Shown: positions 17,416 to 26,272, counted from the first letter of the stretch. The stretch is DNA of 64,000 nt from Mycolicibacterium litorale (GCA_002007745.1 CP019882.1:1240001-1304000), one strand, 5' to 3'. Translations and numbers: made by a program. Notes: generated from the letters alone by a model not told the origin.

Positions 17416-18418
17416 CCGCCTGCGGGGCACTGCGGTAGTTGTCCAGGGCCCGCGCGGCGAGCTCACGGCCGATGCCGATGACCTCCGCGGCGCGATGGAA
17501 ATCCAAACTGCGGCAGCAGGTTCGCGGAATCTCGATGAGCAGGTCGGGCGGATAGGCTGCCATCTGATGGCGTGCCAGCGCGGCCTGGGCGATATCGATG
17601 GTGCGGTTCATCACCGCGAAGCTGCCCAGCTTGGGGACCAGTCCAGCGTCCTCGGGGACTTCCGGGGAGGATTCGGGCTCGGAGGTGGTGCCGAAGCGGT
17701 TCAGCATCGATCTCGCCGCCGGCGTGTCCAGGATGGTGCGGGCGGTGTTGGTGTCCAGCAACGCCGAGGTGCTGCGCAGCAGCCGGTTCAGCCACTCGGT
17801 GGTGGCCCTGGATTCCGGGCTCGCGGTGGAATCCTGCTGCGCGCCGTCGGTCTCGGCGGCACCAGACAGACTGACCGCGATGGTCAGGTCCGCGTTGACC
17901 GCCGCGATCGGAGCCATCGGCAGCGGATCGAGGATCCCGCCGTCGGCCAGCAACCGGCCGTCGAGCACATGCGGCGCGATGACACCGGGGATCGCGATCG
18001 AGGCCCGGATCGCGGCGTCGACCGGGCCACGTTGCAGCCACACCGATTTCCCCGCGATCAGGTCAGTGGCGACCGCGGTGTAGGGAATCGGCAGGCTCTC
18101 GATCGTCGCCTCACCCAGGATGTCGCGCACCGCGTCGAGGATCTTCTCGGCGCGAAGCACGCCCGCGGCGGTGATCGACGGGTCCAACAGGCGTAGTACG
18201 GCTCGCTGGGTCAGTGTCTTGGCCCAGTCCGAGAATTGGTCGAGCGACCCGGCGGCATGCAGGCCGCCGACCAGTGCGCCCATCGACGAGCCGGCGATAC
18301 CGACGACCTCATAGCCGCGGCTGTGTAACTCGTCGATGACCCCGATGTGCGCGTACCCTCGGGCGCCGCCGCTGCCGAGGGCCAGCGCCACCCGGCCAGC
18401 GGGCGATTGTCCGGCCAT
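17390..18418 (-). CDS. Patatin-like phospholipase family protein (Rv1063c-type)
   Basis: Begins near VALALGSGGARGYAHIGVIDEL (oxyanion loop), followed by the nucleophile GIAGSSMGALVGGL and the catalytic dyad Asp in LLADGGILDPLP: a complete patatin domain. The C-terminal part (STSALLDTNTARTILDTPAARSMLNRF and ARHQMAAYPPDLLIEIPRTCCRSLDFHRAAEVIGIGRELA) matches the bacterial RssA-like layout. ATG 18418 gives MAGQSPAGRVALALGSGG. Its 3' end overlaps the convergent, frameshifted patatin by 26 bp. Likely cytoplasmic lipid acyl hydrolase. Confidence 0.85.
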   Translation of the reverse strand: MAGQSPAGRVALALGSGGARGYAHIGVIDELHSRGYEVVGIAGSSMGALVGGLHAAGSLDQFSDWAKTLTQRAVLRLLDPSITAAGVLRAEKILDAVRDILGEATIESLPIPYTAVATDLIAGKSVWLQRGPVDAAIRASIAIPGVIAPHVLDGRLLADGGILDPLPMAPIAAVNADLTIAVSLSGAAETDGAQQDSTASPESRATTEWLNRLLRSTSALLDTNTARTILDTPAARSMLNRFGTTSEPESSPEVPEDAGLVPKLGSFAVMNRTIDIAQAALARHQMAAYPPDLLIEIPRTCCRSLDFHRAAEVIGIGRELAARALDNYRSAPQAVIPPPETP

Positions 18419-18448
18419 GGCTCCATTCTGCTCACCCCCGCCACACGA

Positions 18449-18478
18449 GGAAGGGCACCCCGTGAGGGGTGCCCTTCC
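18449..18478 (-). terminator. Intrinsic terminator after the small secreted protein gene
   Basis: Perfect 13-bp stem GGAAGGGCACCCC with a GTGA loop, 30 bp after the stop of the minus-strand gene at 18508. It lies before the patatin start, so it separates the two transcripts. Confidence 0.8.
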
Positions 18479-18507
18479 GTAGTCGGTCGCGCGTCGTCGC
18501 GCCACCG

Positions 18508-18705
18508 CTAGTCGCGCTGGATAGCGTCGATGGTTCCGAGCTTGTCGTTACCCACCGTGTAACCCAGCGAGTCGATTGTGGTGTTGCGGGCATCACCGGA
18601 CCCGCTAGGGGCGGCGGCCGCCGGGGCGGCCAGGCCGATGACGACCGCGCTCATCGCCGCACCCGCGAGGGTTGCGATTCCGAACCTGGTCATGTGCATT
18701 GCCAT
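18508..18705 (-). CDS. Small secreted protein of unknown function
   Basis: 65 residues: a classical signal peptide (RFGIATLAGAAMSAVVIGLAAPAAAA) followed by about 33 mature residues ending in DSLGYTVGNDKLGTIDAIQRD. It resembles the many short exported mycobacterial proteins with an APAAAAPSG cleavage region; I cannot assign a function. Followed by a strong hairpin terminator, which supports it as a real transcription unit. Confidence 0.65.
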   Translation of the reverse strand: MAMHMTRFGIATLAGAAMSAVVIGLAAPAAAAPSGSGDARNTTIDSLGYTVGNDKLGTIDAIQRD

Positions 18706-18795
18706 CTTTTCTGCATCTTCCTGCCGGCTGGTGTTTCCATGCCGATACGAATGTGTAAACCGGCAGGTCAGGGAAATAATTCCGCTGGCAGTAAC

Positions 18796-19818
18796 TCAGC
18801 GGTGACTGGCAGGAATCGATCGTTGCCGAGAATGCCGGACGTTGGTCACTTTGTGCGCGCTCCGCGCCGGTCTCAGCGCTTTCGGGGTGTCGACGCGGGC
18901 GGCTCGCTGTGCCGGAGGCAGTGGTTGAGGACCCCTGGGCGGCCGGGGCGGCCGCGGGTCGTTACGGCTGTACCCGGCGTCGACGATCGGTTTGAGGAAT
19001 GCGTTGAGCGCCGAGACCACCTGGTCAGGCACCCCGTTGTCACGTAGCGGGCGCAACAGCGGCAGTTCCGCGGTCGGGACCACGTATGTGGTCGTCGTGC
19101 CGCCTTTGGCGTTCGTGGTCGTGGTGATGTTCTCGGCCGGGACCTGGGACAGATCGGCCCAGATGCTCTGATAGTGCACCGATTCGAATCCCGGTATGGT
19201 CCCGGTGCCGACAAAGGCATTCAGATCGGCCAGCAGGTTCCACGGCCGGTCGGGCCAATCCCCGAAGCCGTCGTACTCGCCGGTGACGACCGTCACGTCA
19301 TATTGCGTCTCGGGAACCGTCGGGGTGTAGTTCAGGACCGGGAGATACACCCCGGTGAAACCGGCCAGTATGCCGCGGTTGGCGTCGCCGATCACCACGA
19401 ACGAGAGCTCGTCGCGACCGGGCGCATGCGGGTCGGCTGCCAGTCTGCGCATCTCCTCGTCAATGATCTGCGAACTGCCCGAGATTCCCGCGGCGACCTT
19501 CGGGCCCGGCGTTGACCGGATCGCGGCGTCGAGATTGTCGACGCCGACCGCAATCGACTCGCCCAACGTCAACGAATCCGGGCCCGACTCCGGCCAGGTC
19601 TGGGCCGGCCAGTAGATGTTCACCCGGGTGTCGCCGCCGAAGTAGCCACCCAGGATCGCCGCCATGGTGGCGTCGTCGATCACGGGGTAGTCGTTCCCGC
19701 TGAGAATCAGGGCGGTGGCGGTCAGCTGGTAATCGACACTCGGGATGCTCAGCGCGGCGACCGTCGCCAGCCCCAGCACCGCGCCGCCGGTGAACCTGGC
19801 CCACGTGTCGAACGCCAC
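18796..19818 (-). CDS. PE-PPE-domain serine esterase, exported
   Basis: 340 residues starting at GTG 19818. A hydrophobic N-terminal segment (TGGAVLGLATVAALSIPSVDY) is followed by the PE-PPE alpha/beta-hydrolase domain: TALILSGNDYPVIDD, GGYFGGDTRVNIYWPAQTWP, the nucleophile-like AAGISGSSQIIDEEM, LSFVVIGDANRGI, GEYDGFGDWPDRPWNLLADLNAFVGT and the terminal PVLRPL-like region ending VVSALNAFLKPIVDAGYSRND. There is no PE or PPE N-terminal domain. Closely related to the protein at 21369. The family hydrolyses esters in vitro; the physiological substrate is unknown. Confidence 0.85.
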   Translation of the reverse strand: MAFDTWARFTGGAVLGLATVAALSIPSVDYQLTATALILSGNDYPVIDDATMAAILGGYFGGDTRVNIYWPAQTWPESGPDSLTLGESIAVGVDNLDAAIRSTPGPKVAAGISGSSQIIDEEMRRLAADPHAPGRDELSFVVIGDANRGILAGFTGVYLPVLNYTPTVPETQYDVTVVTGEYDGFGDWPDRPWNLLADLNAFVGTGTIPGFESVHYQSIWADLSQVPAENITTTTNAKGGTTTTYVVPTAELPLLRPLRDNGVPDQVVSALNAFLKPIVDAGYSRNDPRPPRPPRGPQPLPPAQRAARVDTPKALRPARSAHKVTNVRHSRQRSIPASHR

Positions 19819-19900
19819 CGCAACCCCCTATGCCCGGTAGACGCGACGCTACCTGCTCTGCGCGCACTTTTTGCTAGTCGTGATCGAAATCGGCCGGGAG

Positions 19901-20311
19901 TCAGCAGCCGCCTTCGGCGGCCGCCCGCACCGCGATGATCACCGCGGCCCGCTGTGGGTCGGACAACTGCGCCCAACTGCTGTTGAAGGTCGCCCGCCCG
20001 GACACCGTGCCGGCCTGCAGTTCGGCGAGGAAAGGCTCCACGAGGGTGGTCGGATCACCGCCCTTGGACTCCATCCAGGCCTTCGCGGCCAGGCAGGACT
20101 GCCCGTACTGCTCTTCAGTCGACTCGGCGGGCACGTCGATCCTGGTGGTCACGCCGCCCGGTGACATCCCGATCGGGCCGGACGCCTGCGTCGACTGCTG
20201 CGGCGAGCTCGTCGGCGTCGGCGTGGTCGACGTGGCAGACCCGCCCCCGCCCGACGAGCACGCCGTCAGTGCGGCGGCCAAGCCCGCGACGGCCCATGGG
20301 TACCTGCGCAT
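19901..20311 (-). CDS. lpqV: Lipoprotein LpqV
   Basis: Short lipoprotein (136 residues) with signal and lipobox AAALTAC, a Ser/Thr/Pro/Gln-rich linker, and a conserved C-terminal domain (SCLAAKAWMESKGGDPTTLVEPFLAELQ, WAQLSDPQRAAVIIAVRAAAEGGC) with two cysteines that could pair. Position matches M. tuberculosis Rv1064c next to the cysteine dioxygenase gene. Function unknown. Divergent from the Cys-Cys leader ORF. Confidence 0.85.
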   Translation of the reverse strand: MRRYPWAVAGLAAALTACSSGGGGSATSTTPTPTSSPQQSTQASGPIGMSPGGVTTRIDVPAESTEEQYGQSCLAAKAWMESKGGDPTTLVEPFLAELQAGTVSGRATFNSSWAQLSDPQRAAVIIAVRAAAEGGC

Positions 20312-20339
20312 GAAGCCAATCTATGCAACACTGGCGGCC

Positions 20340-20381
20340 ATGACGGAGCGCACCGGATTTCGGGAGTGTTGTCGGCCTTAG
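20340..20381 (+). CDS. Leader peptide with tandem Cys codons, upstream of cysteine dioxygenase
   Basis: A 13-codon ORF reading MTERTGFRECCRP. Its two adjacent TGT codons (20367-20372) sit in the 5' arm of a hairpin whose 3' arm includes the ribosome-binding site of the next gene. Cys-rich short leaderless ORFs that respond to cysteine are known in mycobacteria (polycysteine attenuators). A TATGCA hexamer at 20322-20327 would place the transcript start close to the ATG. Translation is inferred, not shown; the ORF could be fortuitous, but codon position, hairpin and downstream function agree. Confidence 0.5.
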   Translation: MTERTGFRECCRP

Positions 20382-20413
20382 CCGCCCCCGATCCGTCCCT
20401 GCAACTCCCGAAA
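20358..20413 (+). promoter_or_regulatory. Hairpin sequestering the cysteine dioxygenase ribosome-binding site
   Basis: TTTCGGGAG (20358-20366) plus TTG (20369-20371) pairs with CAACTCCCGAAA (20402-20413), a 12-bp stem with a two-base bulge. GAAAG at 20410-20414, 9 nt before the ATG at 20424, is the only Shine-Dalgarno-like string and lies almost wholly in the stem. A ribosome at the Cys codons would disrupt the 5' arm. Confidence 0.55.
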
Positions 20414-20423
20414 GACTCTTGTC

Positions 20424-20984
20424 ATGCCGTACTCGGGCTCTGCCCCTGCTCTTGCCACGTTCCCGTCCGTCGCGCCGGCCGTTTCAGCGCCTACCCGGCT
20501 GAGACTGCCTGACCTGCTGCACACCACCGACCGCTACGCGGATCAGGTGCTGCGCGGGCGATTCAACGACCTGCTACCGCCCGGGGGAGCGCCGGCCGAC
20601 CGCCGGTGGTACACCCGACTGCACGCCGACGACGAGTTGGATGTGTGGCTGATCAGCTGGGTGCCGGGACACACCACCGAACTGCACGACCATGGCGGAT
20701 CACTGGGCGCGCTCACCGTGCTCTCCGGCGCGCTACACGAATTCCGTTGGGACGGTGAGCGATTGCACCGGCGTCGGCTGGACGCCGGTGATCAGGCGGC
20801 GTTCCCGTTGGGCTGGGTGCACGATGTGGTCGGCGCGCCCACCGTCGCCGCCCCCGCCACGACGACACTGAGCGTGCACGCGTACTCGCCCCCGCTGACC
20901 GCGATGTCGTATTACGAAGTGACCGAAGCAAATACGCTGCGGCGCACCCGCACCGAACTGACCGACCAACCCGAAGGGCAATGA
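20424..20984 (+). CDS. Cysteine dioxygenase family protein (Rv1065-type)
   Basis: Cupin enzyme family that oxidises cysteine or a related thiol to the sulfinate. Iron-binding cupin motif HTTELHDHGGSLGALTVLSG near residues 75-95 and the later His in WVHDVVGAP; sequence DDELDVWLISWVPG precedes. 186 residues. The next gene, a rhodanese-like protein, starts 4 bp later, forming a small sulfur-handling operon. The 5' region contains a Cys-Cys leader ORF and a stem over its ribosome-binding site. Confidence 0.85.
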   Translation: MPYSGSAPALATFPSVAPAVSAPTRLRLPDLLHTTDRYADQVLRGRFNDLLPPGGAPADRRWYTRLHADDELDVWLISWVPGHTTELHDHGGSLGALTVLSGALHEFRWDGERLHRRRLDAGDQAAFPLGWVHDVVGAPTVAAPATTTLSVHAYSPPLTAMSYYEVTEANTLRRTRTELTDQPEGQ

Positions 20985-20988
20985 TCAG

Positions 20989-21372
20989 ATGGGCAGCCGA
21001 ATCGACGGAATACTGGCCGATGCCCGGGCACGGCTGAATCGGCTGGAGCCCGGCGACGTGCCCACGGCGGTCCACCGCGGCGCCATCCTCGTCGACATCC
21101 GGCCGGCGGCACAACGGGCGGCCGAAGGCGAGATTCCGGCCGCACTGGTGATCGAACGCAACGTGTTGGAGTGGCGTTGCGATCCCACCAGCGACGCCCG
21201 GTTGCCGCAGGCGAAAGACGACGACGTCGAATGGGTGGTGTTCTGCTCGCAGGGCTACACCTCGAGCCTGGCCGCCGCCGCCCTGCTGGACCTGGGTCTG
21301 CATCGCGCCACGGACGTGGTCGGCGGCTATCAGGCGTTGGCCGACGCCAAAGTGCTTGGCGCGCTGAGCTAA
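20989..21372 (+). CDS. Rhodanese-like domain protein (Rv1066-type)
   Basis: 127 residues, one rhodanese fold: VPTAVHRGAILVDIRPAAQRAAEGEIPAALVIERN then the active-site loop VVFCSQGYTSSLAAAALLDLGL with the catalytic Cys in CSQGYTS, and DVVGGYQALADA. Likely a sulfur carrier or sulfurtransferase cooperating with the upstream cysteine dioxygenase. Its stop overlaps the convergent PE-PPE gene by 4 bp. Confidence 0.87.
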   Translation: MGSRIDGILADARARLNRLEPGDVPTAVHRGAILVDIRPAAQRAAEGEIPAALVIERNVLEWRCDPTSDARLPQAKDDDVEWVVFCSQGYTSSLAAAALLDLGLHRATDVVGGYQALADAKVLGALS

Positions 21373-22457
21373 CGCGATCGGCGTGAGCTCTTGGCCCCGG
21401 TCTCGCGGCCGGACGCCTTGGCAGTGGGCTCGGTGGACGCCTTCGCGGGTTTGGCGGCCGTTTTCCTCGGCGCCGCGACGCGTTCTGCGGCGGCGGGCCT
21501 GGCGGTGACGCTCGCGGCCGGCCGGATTGTTCCCGGCTGACGCTCGGGGCCGGTGTAGGTGACGTCGTTGCGGCTGTAACCGGCGTCGACCAGGGGCCGC
21601 AGCACCTTGTTGAGGGAGTCGACGACGTTCTGCGGCACGCCCATGGCCGGCAGCGGGCGCAACAGCGGAAGGTCCTCCGTCGGAACCAGGTACTTGGTGG
21701 TCACGCCGCCCGCGGTGTTCGTTGTGGTGGTGATGTTCTGGGGCGGCACGTCGTCCAGGCTGCTGTACAGGGCGTGTTCGTGGACGGAGCCGAAACCCGG
21801 GAAGAAGCCCGTTCCGGCGAGCGCGTTGGCGACCGCCAGGACGTTCCACCACCGGTCCGGGAAGTCGGCGAACCCGTCGTACTCCCCGGCGACCTCGGTG
21901 ACGTTGTAGCGCGTCACCGGGATGGGTTGGACGGCGTAGTCCAGGATCGGCAGCGTCGGTAGGCCCAGGAAGTACTGCATGAGGCTACGGTCGGCGTCAC
22001 CGAGCACGACGAACGACAGCTGATGCGGCGACGGTGCTGTCGGGTCGTCGGCGAATCGGCGCATCACCTCGTCCAAGACCTCCGACGACTGGGAGAGGCC
22101 GACCGCGATGATGGGTTCAGAGCTACCTTCCGCTTGGGCCCGGATCGCCGCCTCGAGATTGTCCGCGCCGATCCGGGTGGATTCGCCCATCGACATCGTG
22201 CCGTAGACGGGGGCGATCTCGGCGGGCCAATCCACGGCGATGCGGGTGTCGCCGGCATAGCGACCGGCGAGCGTGCGCAGCATGATGTCGTCGCCGATGC
22301 GCCCACCGCCGTTGGCGCCGCCCATGATCAATGCGGTCGCGGCCAGCCTCACTTCGGGAGACTGCGTGTCCACGGCGCCGCTTGGGGTCGTGACGGCCGC
22401 GATCATCCCGACGCTGACAATCCCCGTACCGATGACGCTCTTCAATGTGCCGATCAT
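21369..22457 (-). CDS. PE-PPE-domain serine esterase, exported (paralogue)
   Basis: 362 residues. Signal-like N-terminus, then a PE-PPE domain with the same landmarks as the protein at 18796: AGRYAGDTRIAVDWPAEI, AVGLSQSSEVLDEVMRRFADDP, LSFVVLGDADRSL, GEYDGFADFPDRWWNVLAVANALAGTGFFPGF, NITTTTNTAGGVTTKYLVPTEDLPLLRPL. It ends in a basic, Lys/Ala/Arg-rich tail of about 65 residues (PAASVTARPAAAERVAAPRKTAAKPAKA) resembling wall- or DNA-interacting tails. In M. tuberculosis PE_PGRS genes occupy this interval, from memory. Confidence 0.85.
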   Translation of the reverse strand: MIGTLKSVIGTGIVSVGMIAAVTTPSGAVDTQSPEVRLAATALIMGGANGGGRIGDDIMLRTLAGRYAGDTRIAVDWPAEIAPVYGTMSMGESTRIGADNLEAAIRAQAEGSSEPIIAVGLSQSSEVLDEVMRRFADDPTAPSPHQLSFVVLGDADRSLMQYFLGLPTLPILDYAVQPIPVTRYNVTEVAGEYDGFADFPDRWWNVLAVANALAGTGFFPGFGSVHEHALYSSLDDVPPQNITTTTNTAGGVTTKYLVPTEDLPLLRPLPAMGVPQNVVDSLNKVLRPLVDAGYSRNDVTYTGPERQPGTIRPAASVTARPAAAERVAAPRKTAAKPAKASTEPTAKASGRETGAKSSRRSR

Positions 22458-22522
22458 GGCTTCGTAACCCCCCGGTTAGCTGTGCGAGCACGCGGCGGCG
22501 TGCATCGCCAGCAAAGCATAAG

Positions 22523-24229
22523 CTACTCCGGGGCCTGCACGATGCCGCGTAGGCGTTCGGTCTTGTCCGGCGTCCACCCCGGCGGCTGCAGAACTGCCGC
22601 CCATCCGTTGACGACGTCGCGCACGTAGCGGTGGCCGTGGCCGTCGGGCACGTCGATGGCCACCGCCATATCCGCCGACACCTGTAAGAACGTGACGATC
22701 GGAATCCAGTTCATGTCCGGTGAGACGTCGTAACCGCGCGGTTCGCGCAGCCAGTCCGGTTCGGCGAACAGCAGGTCCGGGTTCCACCAGGTGATGGGGT
22801 CCGAGGCGTGTTGCAGGTAGACGATCCGTGGATTGCCCCACCGCTGATCCGGGCGCCCGAGATTGTCCGGTCGGGCAGCGAACCGGATGTTGGCTCCCTG
22901 GTCGTAGATCGGCAACCACATCGGCGAGCCCGCGTCCCGGTTGACGGTGACGTCGTCCCACATCGTGTTGTTGAACGTCGGACCGGAGAACAGGGCGCCG
23001 TTGGTGCGGGCGATGATGTTGTTCGGACTCAGGAACGGGGCCTCGCCGCCGAACGAGCCCAGGCTCTCGCCGAACACGACGATCTTGGGTCGCTGCGCCT
23101 CCGGGATGGCCCGCAACCGCTCGTCGACCGCCTCGAACAGCGCCTGGCCGGCCTGCCGTGCGTTCTCCTTGTCCACCAGGAAGGACAGCCAGCTGGGCAG
23201 GAACGAGTACTGCATGGACACGATCGCGGTGTCGCCGTCGTACATGTACTCCAGCGCCGAGGCCTCGGCTTCGTTGATCCAGCCGGTTCCCGTCGTCGTC
23301 GCGACCGCGATGACCTTGCGGTCGAAGCCGCCGGCGCGCTCCAGCTCCCGGGCAGCCAACTCGGCGGTCGCCTTGATGTCGTCGGCCGAGTTCTTACCCG
23401 CGTAGGCGCGGATGGGTTCCGTCGCCGGGGTGCCGTTGAACTTGGTCAACTGCTCGACGGTGGGGCCGCCGGCGACGAAGACACGGCCCTGGTGGCCCAG
23501 CGAGTCCCAGCTGACCAACGAACCGGGGCCACCCGACCGCAACGGTGTGATGGGAGCGGGGTTGTCGGGGTCCAGCTCGTCGTTGACCGCGGAGAAGCTG
23601 CTGTTCAGAAAGCTCATGGTGCCGCGGATGATCACACCGTTGAGCAGGGCGATGGTCAGGCCGAGGAGTAGCGCGACCACCACGACTGACGAAACACGTG
23701 GCGGCGCAACCCGATTGAGTTGACGGACCAGGAAGCGGATGAGCTTCCCGATCAGCTGCCCGATCTCGACGAGTATGAACAGCACGACCACGCCGATGAT
23801 GGCGGCTTGCGGGTAGTTGTACCACGTCAGCCGTGGCACGCCCATCAGGTCGCGAACCTGGTCCTGCCAGACGTGGAAGAAGTAGACCGCGAAGACCAGG
23901 CCGATGAGCCCGACGACGACCAGGATGGGCCAGGCCCAGCGTGGTGGCCGCGGACTGGACGGGCGCGACAACATGAACCGCACCAACCAGACCCCGAACA
24001 CGCCGAGCGCATAGCCGATGGCACCGGCACCCCCGCTGACCAAACCCTGGAACAGCGGTCCGCGCGGCAGCAGTGAGGGCGTCAACGACAACCAGAGGAA
24101 CACCAGACCCACCGCGGTGCCGGTGAAGGTGTAGCGCCGTTGCCACCAGTCGGGTTTGGGTTCGGCCGCGGTCTCCGGTTGCCCGGCCGCCGCAGGGGGC
24201 TCGTCTGTCGCGACCTCGGCTTCACTCAC
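22523..24229 (-). CDS. Alpha/beta-hydrolase membrane protein (Rv1069c-type)
   Basis: 568 residues. The N-terminal half is membrane-embedded, with about five to six segments (FTGTAVGLVFLWLSLTPSLL, ILVVVGLIGLVFAVYFF, AAIIGVVVLFILVEIGQLI, VVVVALLLGLTIALLNGVII). The C-terminal half is an extracytoplasmic hydrolase domain with RAYAGKNSADDIKATAELAARELER, and the nucleophile elbow VVFGESLGSFGGEAPF, then DNLGRPDQRWGNPRIVYLQHASDPITWW and NWIPIVTFLQVSADM. Matches the Abhydrolase_9 family. Start ATG 24229. Probably lipid or ester hydrolysis at the envelope; substrate unknown. Confidence 0.85.
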   Translation of the reverse strand: MSEAEVATDEPPAAAGQPETAAEPKPDWWQRRYTFTGTAVGLVFLWLSLTPSLLPRGPLFQGLVSGGAGAIGYALGVFGVWLVRFMLSRPSSPRPPRWAWPILVVVGLIGLVFAVYFFHVWQDQVRDLMGVPRLTWYNYPQAAIIGVVVLFILVEIGQLIGKLIRFLVRQLNRVAPPRVSSVVVVALLLGLTIALLNGVIIRGTMSFLNSSFSAVNDELDPDNPAPITPLRSGGPGSLVSWDSLGHQGRVFVAGGPTVEQLTKFNGTPATEPIRAYAGKNSADDIKATAELAARELERAGGFDRKVIAVATTTGTGWINEAEASALEYMYDGDTAIVSMQYSFLPSWLSFLVDKENARQAGQALFEAVDERLRAIPEAQRPKIVVFGESLGSFGGEAPFLSPNNIIARTNGALFSGPTFNNTMWDDVTVNRDAGSPMWLPIYDQGANIRFAARPDNLGRPDQRWGNPRIVYLQHASDPITWWNPDLLFAEPDWLREPRGYDVSPDMNWIPIVTFLQVSADMAVAIDVPDGHGHRYVRDVVNGWAAVLQPPGWTPDKTERLRGIVQAPE

Positions 24230-24239
24230 CTACAGCACT

Positions 24240-25013
24240 TTATCGGTGCGTGAAGTTGGGAGCGCGCTTCTCGGTGAAGGCGGCCATGCCCTCGGTCTGG
24301 TCGTCGGTGGCGAACGCCGAATGGAACAGCCGGCGCTCGTAGAGCAGGCCCTCGGTCAAGCTGGACTCGAACGCACGATTGACGGCTTCCTTGGCCATCC
24401 GCGCTGCCGACCGCGACATCTGCGAGATCGTCGTCGCCACTGCTTTGGCCTCGGTGAGCAGGTCATCGGCCGGGACCACCCGCGACACCAGACCGCTGCG
24501 CTCGGCCTCGGCCGCGTCGATGGTGCGGCCGGTCAGGATGAGGTCCATCGCCTTGGCCTTGCCGATGGCGCGGGTCAGGCGCTGCGAGCCACCCATACCG
24601 GGCAACACACCGAGCTTGATCTCAGGCTGGCCGAACTTGGCGGTGTCGGCGGCGATCAGCAGATCGCACATCATCGCCAGCTCGCAACCGCCACCCAATG
24701 CGTAACCGGCCACCGCCGCGATGGTGGGGGTGCGCACCGCCGCCAGCTTGCCCCACGCGCCGAAGAAGTCGGCGTCGAAGACTTCGGAGAACGACAGCGT
24801 CGCCATCTCCTTGATGTCGGCGCCGGCGGCGAAAGCCTTCTCGTTCCCGGTGACGATGATCGCGCCGATGCCGGGGTCGGCGTCGAATTCGGCAGCGGCC
24901 GTGGTCAGTTCGTTCATCACCTGACTGTTGAGTGCGTTGAGCGCCTTCGGGCGGTTCAGCGTGATGATGCCGACCCGCTCTTCACGGTCCACCAGGATGG
25001 TCTCGTAACTCAC
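24240..25013 (-). CDS. echA8: Enoyl-CoA hydratase EchA8
   Basis: Crotonase-fold enzyme of fatty-acid beta-oxidation, 257 residues. Substrate pocket and oxyanion holes: [14 protein letters not shown] and [20 protein letters not shown]; catalytic Glu residues in GGGCELAM and [21 protein letters not shown] 25013 is chosen since CGAGGAGGACAAG precedes it and [22 protein letters not shown] is the standard start. The GTG overlaps the echA9 stop by 4 bp, so the two are translationally coupled. Confidence 0.94.
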   Translation of the reverse strand: MSYETILVDREERVGIITLNRPKALNALNSQVMNELTTAAAEFDADPGIGAIIVTGNEKAFAAGADIKEMATLSFSEVFDADFFGAWGKLAAVRTPTIAAVAGYALGGGCELAMMCDLLIAADTAKFGQPEIKLGVLPGMGGSQRLTRAIGKAKAMDLILTGRTIDAAEAERSGLVSRVVPADDLLTEAKAVATTISQMSRSAARMAKEAVNRAFESSLTEGLLYERRLFHSAFATDDQTEGMAAFTEKRAPNFTHR

Positions 25014-26058
25014 TTGTCCTCCTCGAACGTCAGGTCCGGATCTGCAGGGGCGAAATACTGCTGCACATCTTCCTCGGTCACCGCCGCGAGCGAAGGCGGG
25101 TCCCATTTCGGATTGCGGTCCTTGTCCACGATCTGCGCGCGAATGCCCTCCACCAGGTCGTGGGAGCGGGCCGCCGCACACGACACCCGGTACTCCTGCA
25201 CCAGAACGTCTTCGAGGGTCTGCAACTGTGCGGCCCGGCGGATCGCGGCCAGCGTGACCGACACCGCGATGGGGAGCGCGACGCGATCAGGTCGGCGGCT
25301 GCCGTGGCGGCTTCGTCGGGATGCTCGCGCAGGGCGGCGATGATATCGGCCACTGTCTCGCCCGAGTAGCACTCGTCGATCCAATGCCGCTGGGCCACAA
25401 GCGCACTGGGCGGCGGCTCGACTGCGAAAGCGGGTAATGCGGCTTGCACCCCGTCGCTGACGATCGCGGCGGTGAACGCCTGCAGGGCATCGTGCGGCAC
25501 GTAGTGATCGGCGAATCCCAGCGCGATGGCGTCGGCTCCGGAGAACGGCGCGCCGGACAACGCGACGTGCAGGCCGAGACCGCCGGGAGCGCGGGAGAGC
25601 AGGTAGGTACCGCCGACGTCGGGAATCAAGCCGATGCCGACCTCGGGCATCGCAATCTTGGACGTATCGGTCACCACCCGCACGCTGCCGTGGGTGGCGA
25701 CACCCACGCCGCCGCCCATCACAATGCCGTCCATGATCGCGACGTAGGGCTTGGGAAAGTTGGCAATCTGCGCATTCAGCCGGTATTCGTCGAACCAGAA
25801 CTTGCGGACCTCGGCCCCGCCCGCGCGCGCGCTGTTGTACACGGCCACCACGTCACCGCCGGCGCACAGGCCGCGCTCGCCGGCGCCGTCGAGCACCACC
25901 GCCGTGATGTCGTCGTCGGCGGACCAGCGGGTGAGGGCCTGCGCCAGCGCCGTGACCATCGGGTGGGTCAGTGAGTTGATGGCCTTCGGGCGGTTGAGCG
26001 TCAGGAAGCCGATGTGGCCGTCGACGCGGATCAAGACTTCGTCGGAGTGCGCCGTCAC
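25010..26058 (-). pseudogene. echA9: EchA9, 3-hydroxyisobutyryl-CoA hydrolase family, frameshifted (probable sequence error)
   Basis: Crotonase-superfamily hydrolase of valine degradation type. Conserved blocks: GLCAGGDVVAVYN, AIMDGIVMGGGVGVATHGS, MPEVGIGLIPDVGGTYLLSR in the first frame; [48 protein letters not shown] in the second. The shift is at a run of four G on the plus strand (25271-25274); one more base restores [11 protein letters not shown] and a protein of about 349 residues that ends by overlapping echA8. Conservation on both sides argues against true decay. Confidence 0.85.
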
Positions 26059-26272
26059 GGCAAGCCGGTCCTTCCGTCCGATGAAAGGTTGGAGATCCTA
26101 GTTTTACCATCAGGCTGATCTAGATCCACACCCGCCGGATCCCTCTCACAGGTAAGGTCGAGCTACATAGCGTGCGGATCCTCGGAACGAAACTTGTGGG
26201 TTTCCTGGGAACCGGATCGCGGCGCCGTTCGTTGACGGTGTGTTATTCGACTTCCACGAGAGGATTCCGACG

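Noticed and set aside
25014..25181. N-terminal extension of EchA8
   Set aside because: It reads through the echA9 end in another frame and is Gly/Arg-rich; GTG 25013 has a strong GGAGGA.
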